Under the pieces are notes generated by a model, which did not search any database, was not told the origin of the DNA, and saw nothing but the letters and a program-made list of their open reading frames with translations. From contig JAUQQL010000010.1 of assembly GCA_030578315.1 (NCBI GenBank), forward strand, positions 1 through 44,679: a stretch of 44,679 nt of DNA, in the 5' to 3' direction. Shown piece after piece: positions 7,677-15,718 of this stretch. The translations under genes and the position numbers were made by a program. Each line of letters opens with the position of its first letter. Position 1 is the first letter of the stretch. This DNA is from Thermodesulfobacteriota bacterium (lineage in GTDB: Bacteria; Desulfobacterota; Thermodesulfobacteria; Thermodesulfobacteriales; Thermodesulfobacteriaceae).

Positions 7677-7723
7677 CTCCTTGCTCCTCTAAAAAAGAGG
7701 AGCCATAAAAGGCCAAAAGGAGG
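7677..7723 (+). promoter_or_regulatory. rpsF leader: two-stem structure that covers the ribosome site
   Basis: An inner hairpin GCTCCTCT (7683-7690) / AGAGGAGC (7696-7703) has eight perfect pairs and a 5-base A loop. Immediately outside it CTCCTT (7677-7682) is complementary to AAGGAG (7717-7722), which is the Shine-Dalgarno sequence of rpsF. The two stems would stack, leaving a 13-base 3' bulge (7704-7716). Such an arrangement fits translational autoregulation by S6 or S6:S18, known for rpsF leaders in other bacteria. I do not see the CCG trinucleotide of the described S6:S18 motif. Confidence 0.55.
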
Positions 7724-7730
7724 TTATTTT

Positions 7731-8084
7731 ATGTTTGATTTTAATTTTTCTAATTTTAAAAGGTTTCGTAAGTGGGAAACTCTCTTTATTATTCATCCTG
7801 ACCGAGTTGACGAAAAAAATCAAATTTTAGAAAAAATCAAAGAAATAGTTCAGGCTAAAGAAGGAGAAATTTTAAAGATCGAGGAATGGGGTATGAGAAA
7901 ACTTGCTTATCCTATTCAAAAAAGGCGTCAGGGATACTATGTTTTAATTGAATTTTCGGGATTAGCAAGTTTGCCTAAAGATTTGGAAGAATTTTTTAGA
8001 GTAGATGAAAGAATTATTAGATTTATTATAGTAAAACTAGAAGAGACTTACAAAAAAAAGGAAACGGAGGTAGCTCATGGATAA
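7731..8084 (+). CDS. rpsF: 30S ribosomal protein S6
   Basis: A 117-residue S6. It has the family pattern WETLFIIHPD, the EGEILKIEEWGMRKLAYPI segment and RRQGYYVLIEF; WG.RKLAYPI is the classical S6 signature. S6 binds S18 and 16S rRNA in the platform of the small subunit. The N-terminus carries about 14 extra residues before the usual start, but the ATG at 7731 is the one with AGGAGG seven bases upstream. It is first in the order rpsF-rpsR-rplI-dnaB and overlaps rpsR by 8 bases. Confidence 0.97.
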   Translation: MFDFNFSNFKRFRKWETLFIIHPDRVDEKNQILEKIKEIVQAKEGEILKIEEWGMRKLAYPIQKRRQGYYVLIEFSGLASLPKDLEEFFRVDERIIRFIIVKLEETYKKKETEVAHG

Positions 8085-8331
8085 TCCTGTAATTATAAAA
8101 AAGAGAGTATTTCCTAGAAAAAAGATTTGTAAATTTTGTACAGACCCTAATTTAAAAATAGATTATAAAAATCCTGAAATACTCATTCCTTTTTTAAATG
8201 AAAAAGGCATGATTTTACATCGTAGACAGACTGGAACCTGCGCTTATCATCAAAGAAGACTTACCAATGCTATTAAAATAGCAAGAATTATGGCCCTTTT
8301 ACCCTTTGTTGCAGATATAGAGATAGAGTAG
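8077..8331 (+). CDS. rpsR: 30S ribosomal protein S18
   Basis: An 84-residue S18 with the KKICKFC start, an IDYKNPEIL middle and GTCAYHQRRLTNAIKIARIMALLPF, the conserved RNA-binding core. S18 forms a heterodimer with S6 before binding rRNA. Two cysteines at the N-terminus (CKFC) plus one in GTCAYH resemble the zinc-type C+ paralogues, though a fourth ligand is not obvious. The ribosome site GGAGG lies inside the end of rpsF, and the 8-base overlap implies coupled translation. Confidence 0.97.
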   Translation: MDNPVIIKKRVFPRKKICKFCTDPNLKIDYKNPEILIPFLNEKGMILHRRQTGTCAYHQRRLTNAIKIARIMALLPFVADIEIE

Positions 8332-8351
8332 CGCAAAAAGGAGGTTTTATA

Positions 8352-8798
8352 ATGGAAGTTATTTTAAGAACAGATGTTCCCAAGCTTGGTAAGGCAGGAG
8401 ATGTTGTAAAAGTAAAAGATGGTTTTGCAAGAAACTATCTTATCCCTAAAGGATTAGCTGTTCCAGCTAATCAAAAGACTTTAAAAGCTTTAGAAAATCA
8501 AAGAAAAATTTTCTTAGCTAAGGCTGAAAGAGCAAAAAGAAAACTTTTAACCACAGCTGAAAAATTAAAAGGACTTGTTCTTACTACTTATAGAAAAACT
8601 ATAGAAGAAGATAGAATATTTGGTTCGGTAAGTACTGCTGACCTTTTAAATCTTCTAAAAGAAAAAGGAATTGAAATTGATAAAAAGCAAATTCTTTTGG
8701 AGGAGCCTATTAAAAAATTGGGAATATATGAAATTCCTATCAAGTTATCCTCAGATTTAATAGTAAATATTAAGTTAGAAGTATTAGAAGAAAAATAA
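8352..8798 (+). CDS. rplI: 50S ribosomal protein L9
   Basis: A 148-residue L9 of normal length. The N-terminal domain has VPKLGKAGDVVKVKDGFARN and YLIPKGLA, the L9 signature; a long helix (residues about 42-75) connects to the C-terminal domain ending in IPIKLSSDLIVNIKLEVLEE. L9 binds 23S rRNA near the L1 stalk and extends from the ribosome. The ribosome site AAAGGAGG is 9 bases before the ATG. It is the third gene of the rpsF operon. Confidence 0.97.
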   Translation: MEVILRTDVPKLGKAGDVVKVKDGFARNYLIPKGLAVPANQKTLKALENQRKIFLAKAERAKRKLLTTAEKLKGLVLTTYRKTIEEDRIFGSVSTADLLNLLKEKGIEIDKKQILLEEPIKKLGIYEIPIKLSSDLIVNIKLEVLEEK

Positions 8799-8814
8799 AA
8801 ATTTTAAAAAACTA

Positions 8815-10194
8815 ATGCCTTCTGAAAAAAAAAGTAAAAAAAGTAAAACTTCTGAGTTAGAAGTTATTTTTTCTCAGGAAATTTTACCTCCTCAAGACCT
8901 TCAAGCAGAGAGATATTTATTAGCCAGCATTTTTGTTGATCCATCTTCTATAATAAAAATTATTGATTATATAAAACCTGAAGATTTTTATTCTTTGGCT
9001 CATAGACTTATTTATTCTGCCTGTCTTTCTCTTTTTGAAAAAGATGAGCCAATTGATATTGTAACTGTTTATAATGAACTTGAAAAAAAAGGAGATACAG
9101 AAAGAGCTGGAGGAGCAAGTTATCTTTCTGAAATAGCTGGACTTCTTCCAACTTCAGCTCATATTTTTCATTACGCTAAAATTGTTAAGGAAAAAAGTAT
9201 TTTAAGAGAAATAATTAGAATAAGTCAAGACTTAATTTATCGAGCTTATTACTCTGGAGAAGATTCTCAGGAAATTTTAAATTATGCAGAAAAAGAATTT
9301 TTTGAAATTTCTTATTATGGAAAAAAGGAAAGTTTTGTAGTTTTAAAGGAAGTAATTAAAGAAACTATTAAATATTTAGAAACTTTATATCAAAGAGGAG
9401 AAACCATAACAGGGATTCCAACTGGATTTCCTGATTTAGACAAAATGACGGCAGGGCTTCAGAGGGGAGATTTAATAATTTTAGCTGGACGACCGGGTAT
9501 GGGTAAAACAGCTTTAGCTTTAGACATAGTTAGAAATGCCTGTAAACTTTCTAAAGTAGGAGCTGCTATTTTTTCGTTAGAAATGAGTAAAGAGCAGCTT
9601 TCTGCTAGGCTTCTTTGTGCAGAGGCTAAAGTTAATTTTCAAAAATTTCGTACAGGTAATTTGGAACCCTTTGAATGGCAGAAAATAATTCAAGCAGCTA
9701 ACACCTTAAGTCAATTACCTATTTATATAGATGATACTTTAGGAGTAAATATTTTAGAAGTTAAAGCTAAGGCTCGTAAACTACTTAAAGAAATCCCTCT
9801 AGGATTAATTGTGATAGACTATCTTCAGCTTATGAAAAGTTTAGAAAAAAAAGAAAGAAGAGAACAAGAAATTTCGGAAATTTCAGCAGGCTTAAAAGCA
9901 CTTGCTAAAGAATTAAATGTACCTGTTTTAGCCCTTTCTCAGTTAAACAGAAAAGTAGAAGAGCGTCCGGACAAAAGACCTCAACTTGCTGATTTAAGAG
10001 AATCCGGAGCTTTGGAACAAGATGCAGATGTAATTTTGTTTATTTATAGAGACGAATTTTATAACAAAGACAGCCCTGAAAAAGGCATTGCTGAAATTAT
10101 AATTGGAAAACAAAGAAACGGCCCAACAGGAAAAATAAAATTAGCCTTTCTTTCTCAATACTCATCCTTTGGAAGCCTAGAAACATCTATTTAA
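8815..10194 (+). CDS. dnaB: Replicative DNA helicase DnaB
   Basis: A 459-residue hexameric 5'-3' helicase that unwinds DNA at the fork. The N-terminal primase-interacting domain starts at PQDLQAERYLLASIF; the RecA-like motor has Walker A GRPGMGKTALALD, Walker B LIVIDYLQLM, and the late motifs LSQLNRKVE, LADLRESGALEQDADV and IIGKQRNGPTG. No intein interrupts it. The ATG has no convincing ribosome site and follows rplI by 16 bases, so translation may depend on coupling. The rpsF-rpsR-rplI-dnaB order is common in bacteria. Confidence 0.96.
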   Translation: MPSEKKSKKSKTSELEVIFSQEILPPQDLQAERYLLASIFVDPSSIIKIIDYIKPEDFYSLAHRLIYSACLSLFEKDEPIDIVTVYNELEKKGDTERAGGASYLSEIAGLLPTSAHIFHYAKIVKEKSILREIIRISQDLIYRAYYSGEDSQEILNYAEKEFFEISYYGKKESFVVLKEVIKETIKYLETLYQRGETITGIPTGFPDLDKMTAGLQRGDLIILAGRPGMGKTALALDIVRNACKLSKVGAAIFSLEMSKEQLSARLLCAEAKVNFQKFRTGNLEPFEWQKIIQAANTLSQLPIYIDDTLGVNILEVKAKARKLLKEIPLGLIVIDYLQLMKSLEKKERREQEISEISAGLKALAKELNVPVLALSQLNRKVEERPDKRPQLADLRESGALEQDADVILFIYRDEFYNKDSPEKGIAEIIIGKQRNGPTGKIKLAFLSQYSSFGSLETSI

Positions 10195-10384
10195 CTTTTT
10201 TAAATTTTTATTTCTCTAACCTTTTCTTTAATTTTATATCGTGACGATAATATTGATTAATTTTCTATGCCAAGCTATTTCAAGCATAAGAACTTTTAAT
10301 TAACAAACTAGTTAAACAAGAAAAAGGAGTCTTTACAGAATAAATAATTTCTACTAAATGAAACCATTAGCTTTAAAAAAATTT

Positions 10385-11236
10385 TTATCTAGGAAAAAAA
10401 TATTCTAAAACTTCTTTAGATTCTTTTTTAGATGGAAATACATATATCCAAAGTTCGCTCATGATTTCCAAAGGATAAATTTGATTACCATAGGATTGAG
10501 TTCCTTGGTCAACTTTAACGGAGATTGCCCACCATCCAGGTTCTTCAAAGTTAACTATAAAAAAACCATTTTTAGCAAGTTTAACCTTTTTTCTAAGAAG
10601 AGGATAGTTTATATTCCCTTCGGAGTCTTTAGGAACTTCTTCTAAGCTTAAAAAATGGGGACTAAATTTTTCCACCTCGATCCATCCATCTTTTAAAGGA
10701 CGACTTTTATACCATACTTGGCCCCAAAAAATTGCTCCACTTTTTAATCCATAAGGTCTGGTAAAAGGTTTTATTTCCAGTTCAAAACCACAAAGATTAT
10801 CCCAATTTTTTTCTACTTCTACATGCCATGGAGTTTTTACATAAACCTTTCTTAACTTATTCTCAGGAGTTAAAAATATTTGATTTTCTACACAAATAAG
10901 GTAATCTCCTTTTTCGTTTGGAAAAAGCTTTAATTCGTAGGCAATTTTATTAGTGTTACTTCTTAAGTCTTTAAGTTCTTTTCTAAGAAGAACTATTTTT
11001 TCCTTCTTTTTTTGAGGACTAATAAGAAAAAACTTAGAAGGTGCTTTTAAATCAAACAAAATTCCAAAACTTAGTTCCGCTTTTCCTAAATAAAAAACTT
11101 TTTCTTTTCCCAGTTTTCCATAATTTTCTTCGTAAGAAACCAAAAAAATTTTATAAGCATTGACAGAAGAAAAAAGAATAAAATTAAATAATAAAAAAAT
11201 TATAAAAATAAAAGTATATCGCAGAAAAAAAATCAT
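10385..11236 (-). CDS. Secreted DUF4198-like protein
   Basis: A 283-residue protein with a signal peptide: a hydrophobic stretch at residues 5-27 ends in a likely cleavage site SVNA-YK. The mature part is beta-rich. The segments GLKSGAIFWGQVWYKSRPLKDGWIEVE and NGFFIVNFEEPGWWAISVK match the DUF4198 pattern (periplasmic beta-sandwich proteins, some found next to nickel or cobalt transport genes). It would be periplasmic or outer-membrane associated. The family assignment is from memory of the pattern. The start codon shares its A with the stop of the upstream 162-residue gene (TAATG), so the two form an operon. Confidence 0.55.
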   Translation of the reverse strand: MIFFLRYTFIFIIFLLFNFILFSSVNAYKIFLVSYEENYGKLGKEKVFYLGKAELSFGILFDLKAPSKFFLISPQKKKEKIVLLRKELKDLRSNTNKIAYELKLFPNEKGDYLICVENQIFLTPENKLRKVYVKTPWHVEVEKNWDNLCGFELEIKPFTRPYGLKSGAIFWGQVWYKSRPLKDGWIEVEKFSPHFLSLEEVPKDSEGNINYPLLRKKVKLAKNGFFIVNFEEPGWWAISVKVDQGTQSYGNQIYPLEIMSELWIYVFPSKKESKEVLEYFFPR

Positions 11237-11724
11237 TAAGTAAATCTATTTAAAATCCAAGAAATAATAGCACTTTTTAGTTTTAATTCTTGCTCAGGAG
11301 TAAGACAAGTTAACCAGTATTTTATCCACTTTTGTAATCTATTAAGATGAATTTTAGGAATTTTTTCTCCAAAAACTTGTTCCAAAGCTTTTAGATACCA
11401 GATAAAGATAGCTTGAAGTGGCATAAACTTATATTCTAAAGTAATAGGATACAACATTTCATAAAAAGCTCTGTTAGTGAATTTTTTTTCATTTTCGTTA
11501 GGAAATCTTCTAATGCTTAATTTAGAACTTTTTACTTCTGAAGAAAATTTTTGAAATTCTAAATTTTTAAGAAACTCCAGATTTTTTTGAAGAGTGTAAA
11601 CTTTTTCTTGGTTTTGGCGAATAATTTCATCTTGAAGAGACAATAAAGCAAGAGGATTTTCTCTTTCTTTATAATACTTAATCAATTTTTGTTTTAGAAT
11701 AGATTTTCTTGAACGTCCTCCCAT
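11236..11724 (-). CDS. Unknown protein paired with the DUF4198-like gene
   Basis: 162 residues from the ATG at 11724, or 165 from the GTG at 11733. The ATG has AAGGA ten bases upstream while the GTG is too close to it, so I prefer 11724. The protein is basic and helical: residues about 15-65 look like a coiled coil (LQDEIIRQNQEKVYTLQKNL), followed by a folded part ending LTPEQELKLKSAIISWILN. There is no signal peptide or membrane segment, unlike its partner. I do not recognise the family. It is translationally coupled to the secreted DUF4198-like gene. Confidence 0.55.
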   Translation of the reverse strand: MGGRSRKSILKQKLIKYYKERENPLALLSLQDEIIRQNQEKVYTLQKNLEFLKNLEFQKFSSEVKSSKLSIRRFPNENEKKFTNRAFYEMLYPITLEYKFMPLQAIFIWYLKALEQVFGEKIPKIHLNRLQKWIKYWLTCLTPEQELKLKSAIISWILNRFT

Positions 11725-11983
11725 AAAATTCACATCCTTTTAAAAGTATAAGTAATATTTTTATAATAAACACAAATTTCTTTTTTTCAATAAGCTTGAT
11801 AGTACATATAATTGCCAAGATGATTGCCAAATAAAATTACTACTTTCTATTTCTCAAATTTCCTTTTTCCTTATTCATAAATTTTATTAAACATCTATCA
11901 AATTCTTGGAAATCTACATAAGGTCTTGGAAAATTATTAATAAGGAGTAAAATTATAAAAACCTTTTTAAAAGTTTAAGAAGT

Positions 11984-12057
11984 GCCCCTGTAGCTCAGCA
12001 GGATAGAGCACGAGATTCCTAATCTCGGGGTCGTGGGTTCGAATCCCGCCAGGGGCA
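11984..12057 (+). tRNA. tRNA-Arg (anticodon CCT)
   Basis: A 74-base tRNA. The acceptor stem GCCCCTG/CAGGGGC is perfect with discriminator A; CGAGA/TCTCG encloses TTCCTAA, anticodon CCT (AGG codons). CCA is not encoded and TTTTTAATAATTT follows. D and T arms are standard. It lies alone, between unknown genes and the intact tRNA-Val. Confidence 0.96.
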
Positions 12058-12218
12058 TTTTTAATAATTTAACTTTAATTTGGGTTTTAAAAAATTAGAA
12101 AAATTTCTTTTTTAGCTGTCAAAGTGAGTACGGTATATAAAAAGGAATAAATAAGTTAAGCTAGGGAAATTTTTTTAAAAAAAAGATAAATTCAAGCCAA
12201 TGTCATATGGACTTATAT

Positions 12219-12337
12219 AAGGAGTTGTAAAAAAAATAAATTGGAGTAGTATATTTTAAATAATAAAGGGCGGTTAGCTCAGGGGTAGAGCGCCATCCTC
12301 ACACGGTGGATGTCGCAGGTTCAAATCCTGCACCGCC
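12219..12337 (+). repeat. tRNA-Val block, copy 2 (intact)
   Basis: This 119-base partner of 7547-7668 includes the same TTGTAA and TATATT boxes upstream of the tRNA. It lies about 4.7 kb from copy 1 in the same orientation. It is the more G+C-rich of the two and contains the complete tRNA, so it is probably the parent form. Confidence 0.85.
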
Positions 12338-12339
12338 CA
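12268..12339 (+). tRNA. tRNA-Val (anticodon CAC)
   Basis: A 72-base tRNA with a perfect acceptor stem GGGCGGT/ACCGCCC and discriminator A. CCATC/GGTGG encloses CTCACAC, anticodon CAC (GUG codons). CCA is not encoded; TTTTTATTTTT follows and can terminate. The candidate -10 box TATATT (12250-12255) lies 12 bases upstream, so the primary transcript would have almost no 5' leader. Confidence 0.95.
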
Positions 12340-12379
12340 TTTTTATTTTTAAGTATTTTAATTTACTTTTTGCATAAGT

Positions 12380-13144
12380 TCATAAACTAATTACTTCTCC
12401 ACTTTTAAGAAACTTAACTTTATTTTTAAAGTATTTTCTTAATTCTTTTTTAATAACCTTTTCAAAAGGAAACTTTAAGTGAAAAATAAAAATTTTTTCT
12501 GGAGCTTCTCTAAAGTGAGAAACTGCTAAATAAAGAAGTTTAGGAGTTAAATGTCCTGTATTTAAGGCTAAACTTTCCATTTCGTCAGGAAAAGAAACTT
12601 CGGCAATTAAAAATTTGATTTCCTTATCAGCCAACTTCTTCCAAGTTTCTGGATAATAGGTTGTATCTCCAGTATAAAAAAAATTTTTATTTTCGGCTTC
12701 AACAAAATATCCTACAGCTGGAACCGAGTGATTCATTCGGTAAGCAGTAATTTTATATTTTTCAATTAAGACAGGCTTTTCTTCTTCTAGAGTTTCAAAT
12801 CTTAAAATAGAATTGTAAGGGCTAGGAATTATTGAAAAGTCTGGCCAGATTTTAAAGTTAAAGAGATAATTTTTGAGATCTTCTATGACTTCTTTTATAG
12901 AAAATAGCCTTATAGGTTGAAAACTTTTATTAAGAATTAAATTGTCGGCTAAAAAGGGAATATCTTTTATGTGGTCAAGATGAGCATGAGTAATAAAGAT
13001 GTATTTAATTTGAGCTTGAGCTTCTATAGTTAGAGAAGCTGCCGAAGCTCCTGCATCAAGTAAGATGCAACTATTTAGTAGAAAAGAGGGAAGTTTTCGT
13101 CCACTCAGATAGGAACCCGAATTTCCAAGAATTTTAATTTTCAT
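12380..13144 (-). CDS. MBL-fold hydrolase, class II cyclic-nucleotide phosphodiesterase-like
   Basis: A 254-residue metallo-beta-lactamase-fold protein. The first metal site is THAHLDHIKDIPFLADN; YTGDTTYYPETW supplies the aspartate of the fold and IFIFHLKFPFE a late histidine. The start MKIKILGNSGSYLSG and the LDHIKxIPFLADN string recall proteins annotated as class II 3',5'-cyclic-nucleotide phosphodiesterases in Desulfobacterota; RNase Z is more distant. The substrate is not proven. It follows the GAF-HD-GYP gene with a 4-base overlap (ATGA), so the two are co-expressed. It would be cytoplasmic. Confidence 0.7.
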   Translation of the reverse strand: MKIKILGNSGSYLSGRKLPSFLLNSCILLDAGASAASLTIEAQAQIKYIFITHAHLDHIKDIPFLADNLILNKSFQPIRLFSIKEVIEDLKNYLFNFKIWPDFSIIPSPYNSILRFETLEEEKPVLIEKYKITAYRMNHSVPAVGYFVEAENKNFFYTGDTTYYPETWKKLADKEIKFLIAEVSFPDEMESLALNTGHLTPKLLYLAVSHFREAPEKIFIFHLKFPFEKVIKKELRKYFKNKVKFLKSGEVISL

Positions 13145-14244
13145 AAAGAGTTTATTTTTTTTAATACTTTAACAAAAGCTTCCACCACAAGAGGGTCAAA
13201 TTGGGTTCCAGATTGTCTTTTTATTTCTTCTAAAGCCTTTTCAGGAGATAGACCTTTTCTGTATGGTCGGTCGGTAGTCATAGCATCATAAGCATCAGCC
13301 ACAGCAATAATTCTGGCTATAAACGGAATTTCTTTGTTTTTTAACTTTTCAGGATACCCTGAACCGTTATATTTTTCATGATGATACTTGACTCCCAGAA
13401 TAACTTCCTTTAAGTGTTTTATATGTTTAAGAATTGCCTCTCCATAAAGAGTATGATTCTGAATTTCACGGAATTCTTCTTCCGAGAGTTTACCTTCTTT
13501 AAGAAGAATACTATCTCTTATTCCTATTTTTCCGATATCGTGAAGAACTGCAGCTAACTTTAAAGTTTCAAGGTCCTTTTTATTTAAACCCAGCTCCATA
13601 CCTATTAGTACACTGTAATCCATAACTCTCTTAGTGTGTCCTCCAGTATAAGGGTCTCTTTTTTCTATAGCGTCAGCTAAAGCTAAGGTTACTGAATACA
13701 TAGTTTCTTTAAGCTCTTCGTAAAGTTTTGCATTTTCTATAGCTACCGCAATTTGAGATGAAAGAGCTTTCAGTAATTCTAAATCGTATTCTTTAAAAAT
13801 TCCTTCTCTTTTATTAATGGCTTGAAGAACCCCTATAAGTTTTTCTTTTATAATTACAGGCACACAAATCATACTTTTGGTAACAAATCCTGATTTTTTG
13901 TCAGCATCTTTAAAAAATCTTGGATCAGCTTGTACATCGTTTACTATTTCAGGTTTACAGTGCTGAGCAACCCAACCTGCTATTCCTTCTCCTAGTTTTA
14001 ATCTTAAAGTTTTTACTTTTTCTCCTTTTTCTCCTAAAGCTACATCAAAGTAAAGCTCTTGAGTCTCTTCATCATAAAGAAGAAGACTTCCTGCTTCACA
14101 GTTAAGTAATTCCATGCAAGCCTCTATAGCCCTTTTTCTTATTTCTCCAATCTCTAAGGATGAATTCAAAAGAGTTGAAAACTTAAAAAGCTTCTGTAAA
14201 TGTTCGTAAAATATAGTTTTTTTGTCTACATTTTCATTTTTCAT
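13141..14244 (-). CDS. GAF-HD-GYP cyclic dinucleotide phosphodiesterase
   Basis: A 367-residue signalling protein. Residues about 20-175 are a GAF sensor domain (GEGIAGWVAQHCKPEIVNDV and MICVPVIIKEKLIGVLQAIN). Residues about 185-360 are an HD-GYP domain with HTKRVMDYS, LHDIGKIGI (the HD metal pair) and HHEKYNGSGYP, the HHExxxGxGYP signature of c-di-GMP phosphodiesterases; ARIIAVADAYDAMTTDRPYR follows. All metal ligands expected for an active enzyme are there. No membrane segment or receiver domain is present, so a cytoplasmic ligand or redox state bound by GAF probably controls it. Confidence 0.88.
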   Translation of the reverse strand: MKNENVDKKTIFYEHLQKLFKFSTLLNSSLEIGEIRKRAIEACMELLNCEAGSLLLYDEETQELYFDVALGEKGEKVKTLRLKLGEGIAGWVAQHCKPEIVNDVQADPRFFKDADKKSGFVTKSMICVPVIIKEKLIGVLQAINKREGIFKEYDLELLKALSSQIAVAIENAKLYEELKETMYSVTLALADAIEKRDPYTGGHTKRVMDYSVLIGMELGLNKKDLETLKLAAVLHDIGKIGIRDSILLKEGKLSEEEFREIQNHTLYGEAILKHIKHLKEVILGVKYHHEKYNGSGYPEKLKNKEIPFIARIIAVADAYDAMTTDRPYRKGLSPEKALEEIKRQSGTQFDPLVVEAFVKVLKKINSL

Positions 14245-14761
14245 ATAAGATTAATTTTTACTTAAAGTCTTTGTTCTCACAAACCTTAACCCAAAACACT
14301 TACAATAAATTTTAAAAATTTTTTTAAATTTTAAAGTATACCAAAAAAAAATTTAAAACTCAATAAGCATTAAGGGATGTGTTTATAGCTAATTTTTACG
14401 ATTTCTCTCTAAAATTTTTATCTCATACAAATCGCTTTTTTTAGCAAAGATAGTCTTTTAGCTAAAGATTATCGGAAGACAAGATAACAAGAGCTAATTT
14501 TCCATAAAAATTTGACACACCTGCTCTAAAACAACTAAAAAACTTTTCTTATTTTTGAAAATCGTTTGTCAATTTTCTTGTGAGCTCTTACGCTAATAAT
14601 CATTTTTAAAATCTCTTTTAAGTTTTCTTGGAAATTAAAAGGTTGATTAAAAAATAAAAAGTTTCGTTAAAACGCAAAAAACAAGATTTAAAAAAATTAT
14701 ATTGACAAGATAAAAAAAAGTTTTTTAATAAGAAAGAGTTTTCTCCAGAGGTTTTCTTTTT
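14245..14761. other. 517-base AT-rich intergenic region
   Basis: Between the divergent HD-GYP and corA genes. The only clear element is the corA promoter at 14702-14729. I looked for transposase motifs on both strands because of the string TTTGACACACCTGCTC near 14512, but found none that I could defend. No hairpin with G+C-rich arms was seen. Confidence 0.4.
14702..14729 (+). promoter_or_regulatory. Promoter of the corA-uppP operon
   Basis: A perfect TTGACA at 14702-14707 and TTTAAT (five of six) at 14724-14729 with a 16-base spacer, about 30 bases before the corA start. The ribosome site AGAGG follows at about 14747. Confidence 0.6.
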
Positions 14762-15718
14762 ATGTTCAAGATATACAAGTCTGAAAAAGGAATGATAGTT
14801 CCTGCAGAAAATGTGGGCCCATATACCTGGATATGTCTTTTTAATCCTACTGAAGAGGAAATTTCTTATGTGGAAACTAAACTTCAGATTTTTCCGGAAT
14901 TTTTAAGATATCCCCTGGATGAAGAAGAGAGACCTCGTTTGGAAAGAGAAGAACAGCAATTGCTTATTATTATTCGTATTCCTGACCCTATGTCCAAAGG
15001 CCTTTATGTCCGTTATGAAACTATACCTATAGGTATTATTCTTACTGAAGAAAATATTATAACTATTTGTTTAAAGGAACATCCTATTTTTGAAGAGTTT
15101 ATCACCTTTGCCAATAAGCAGAAAAATTTTGATTTGAGAAATCCTGTTTCCTTTATTTTGAACTTTTTTCTTCTAGGTACAACCTCTTACATAAAGTTTT
15201 TGCGTCAGATTGACAAAATTATAGAAGAATACGAGGAAGCTCTTTTTAAGGCTTTGGCTAACGAAGAGTTTTTAAGAATTTTAAACATAGAAAAAACTTT
15301 AACCTACTTTAACACCTCGTTACAGGGCAACGACATGGTTCTTACTAAAATTCAAAGTGGAAGATACATAAGGCTAACCGAAGAAGATTTAGAACTTTTA
15401 GAAGATGTTCAGATAGAAAATAAACAAGCTATTGAAATGACTAAAATTTTTACCTCTATTTTAGCAAATACTATGGATGCTTATGCTTCTATAATTAACA
15501 ATAATGTAAATGTAATTATGAAGTTTTTAGCCAGTATGGCAGTGATTTTATCTATACCTAACATAATCTACAGTATGTACGGGATGAATATACCTCTTCC
15601 TTTTCAAGAACTTGAACCTCTTAAGGGTACTTCTTCTGCATTTTTTATAGTTAACTTGATAATACTTGGCATCTGTTCTTTTTTGTACTTAATTTTTAGA
15701 AAAAAAAGATACCTTTAA
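14762..15718 (+). CDS. corA: CorA-family magnesium/divalent cation transporter
   Basis: A 318-residue CorA. The large N-terminal cytoplasmic domain starts MFKIYKSEKG and contains LDEEERPRLE; a long stalk helix leads to two transmembrane segments at the C-terminus. The loop between them carries YGMN, the signature that forms the selectivity filter of the pentameric channel, and the tail ends in basic residues (RKKRYL), as usual. It imports Mg2+ and perhaps Co2+ or Ni2+. The stop codon is followed immediately by the uppP ATG, so the two genes form an operon. Confidence 0.93.
   Translation: MFKIYKSEKGMIVPAENVGPYTWICLFNPTEEEISYVETKLQIFPEFLRYPLDEEERPRLEREEQQLLIIIRIPDPMSKGLYVRYETIPIGIILTEENIITICLKEHPIFEEFITFANKQKNFDLRNPVSFILNFFLLGTTSYIKFLRQIDKIIEEYEEALFKALANEEFLRILNIEKTLTYFNTSLQGNDMVLTKIQSGRYIRLTEEDLELLEDVQIENKQAIEMTKIFTSILANTMDAYASIINNNVNVIMKFLASMAVILSIPNIIYSMYGMNIPLPFQELEPLKGTSSAFFIVNLIILGICSFLYLIFRKKRYL

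Noticed and set aside
11850-11970. Minus-strand frame reading PRPYVDFQEFDR and onward as a gene remnant
   Set aside because: It is about 40 codons in AT-rich DNA, has no recognisable family motif, and overlaps sequence leading to tRNA-Arg; chance is more likely.
13920-14105. Leucine-rich 61-codon plus-strand frame
   Set aside because: It is antisense to the GAF domain of the HD-GYP gene, and its composition is that of a reverse-frame shadow.
14500-14530. TTTGACACACCTGCTC as the end of an IS481-type element
   Set aside because: It resembles such termini, but no transposase motif, partner inverted repeat or target duplication could be found around it.
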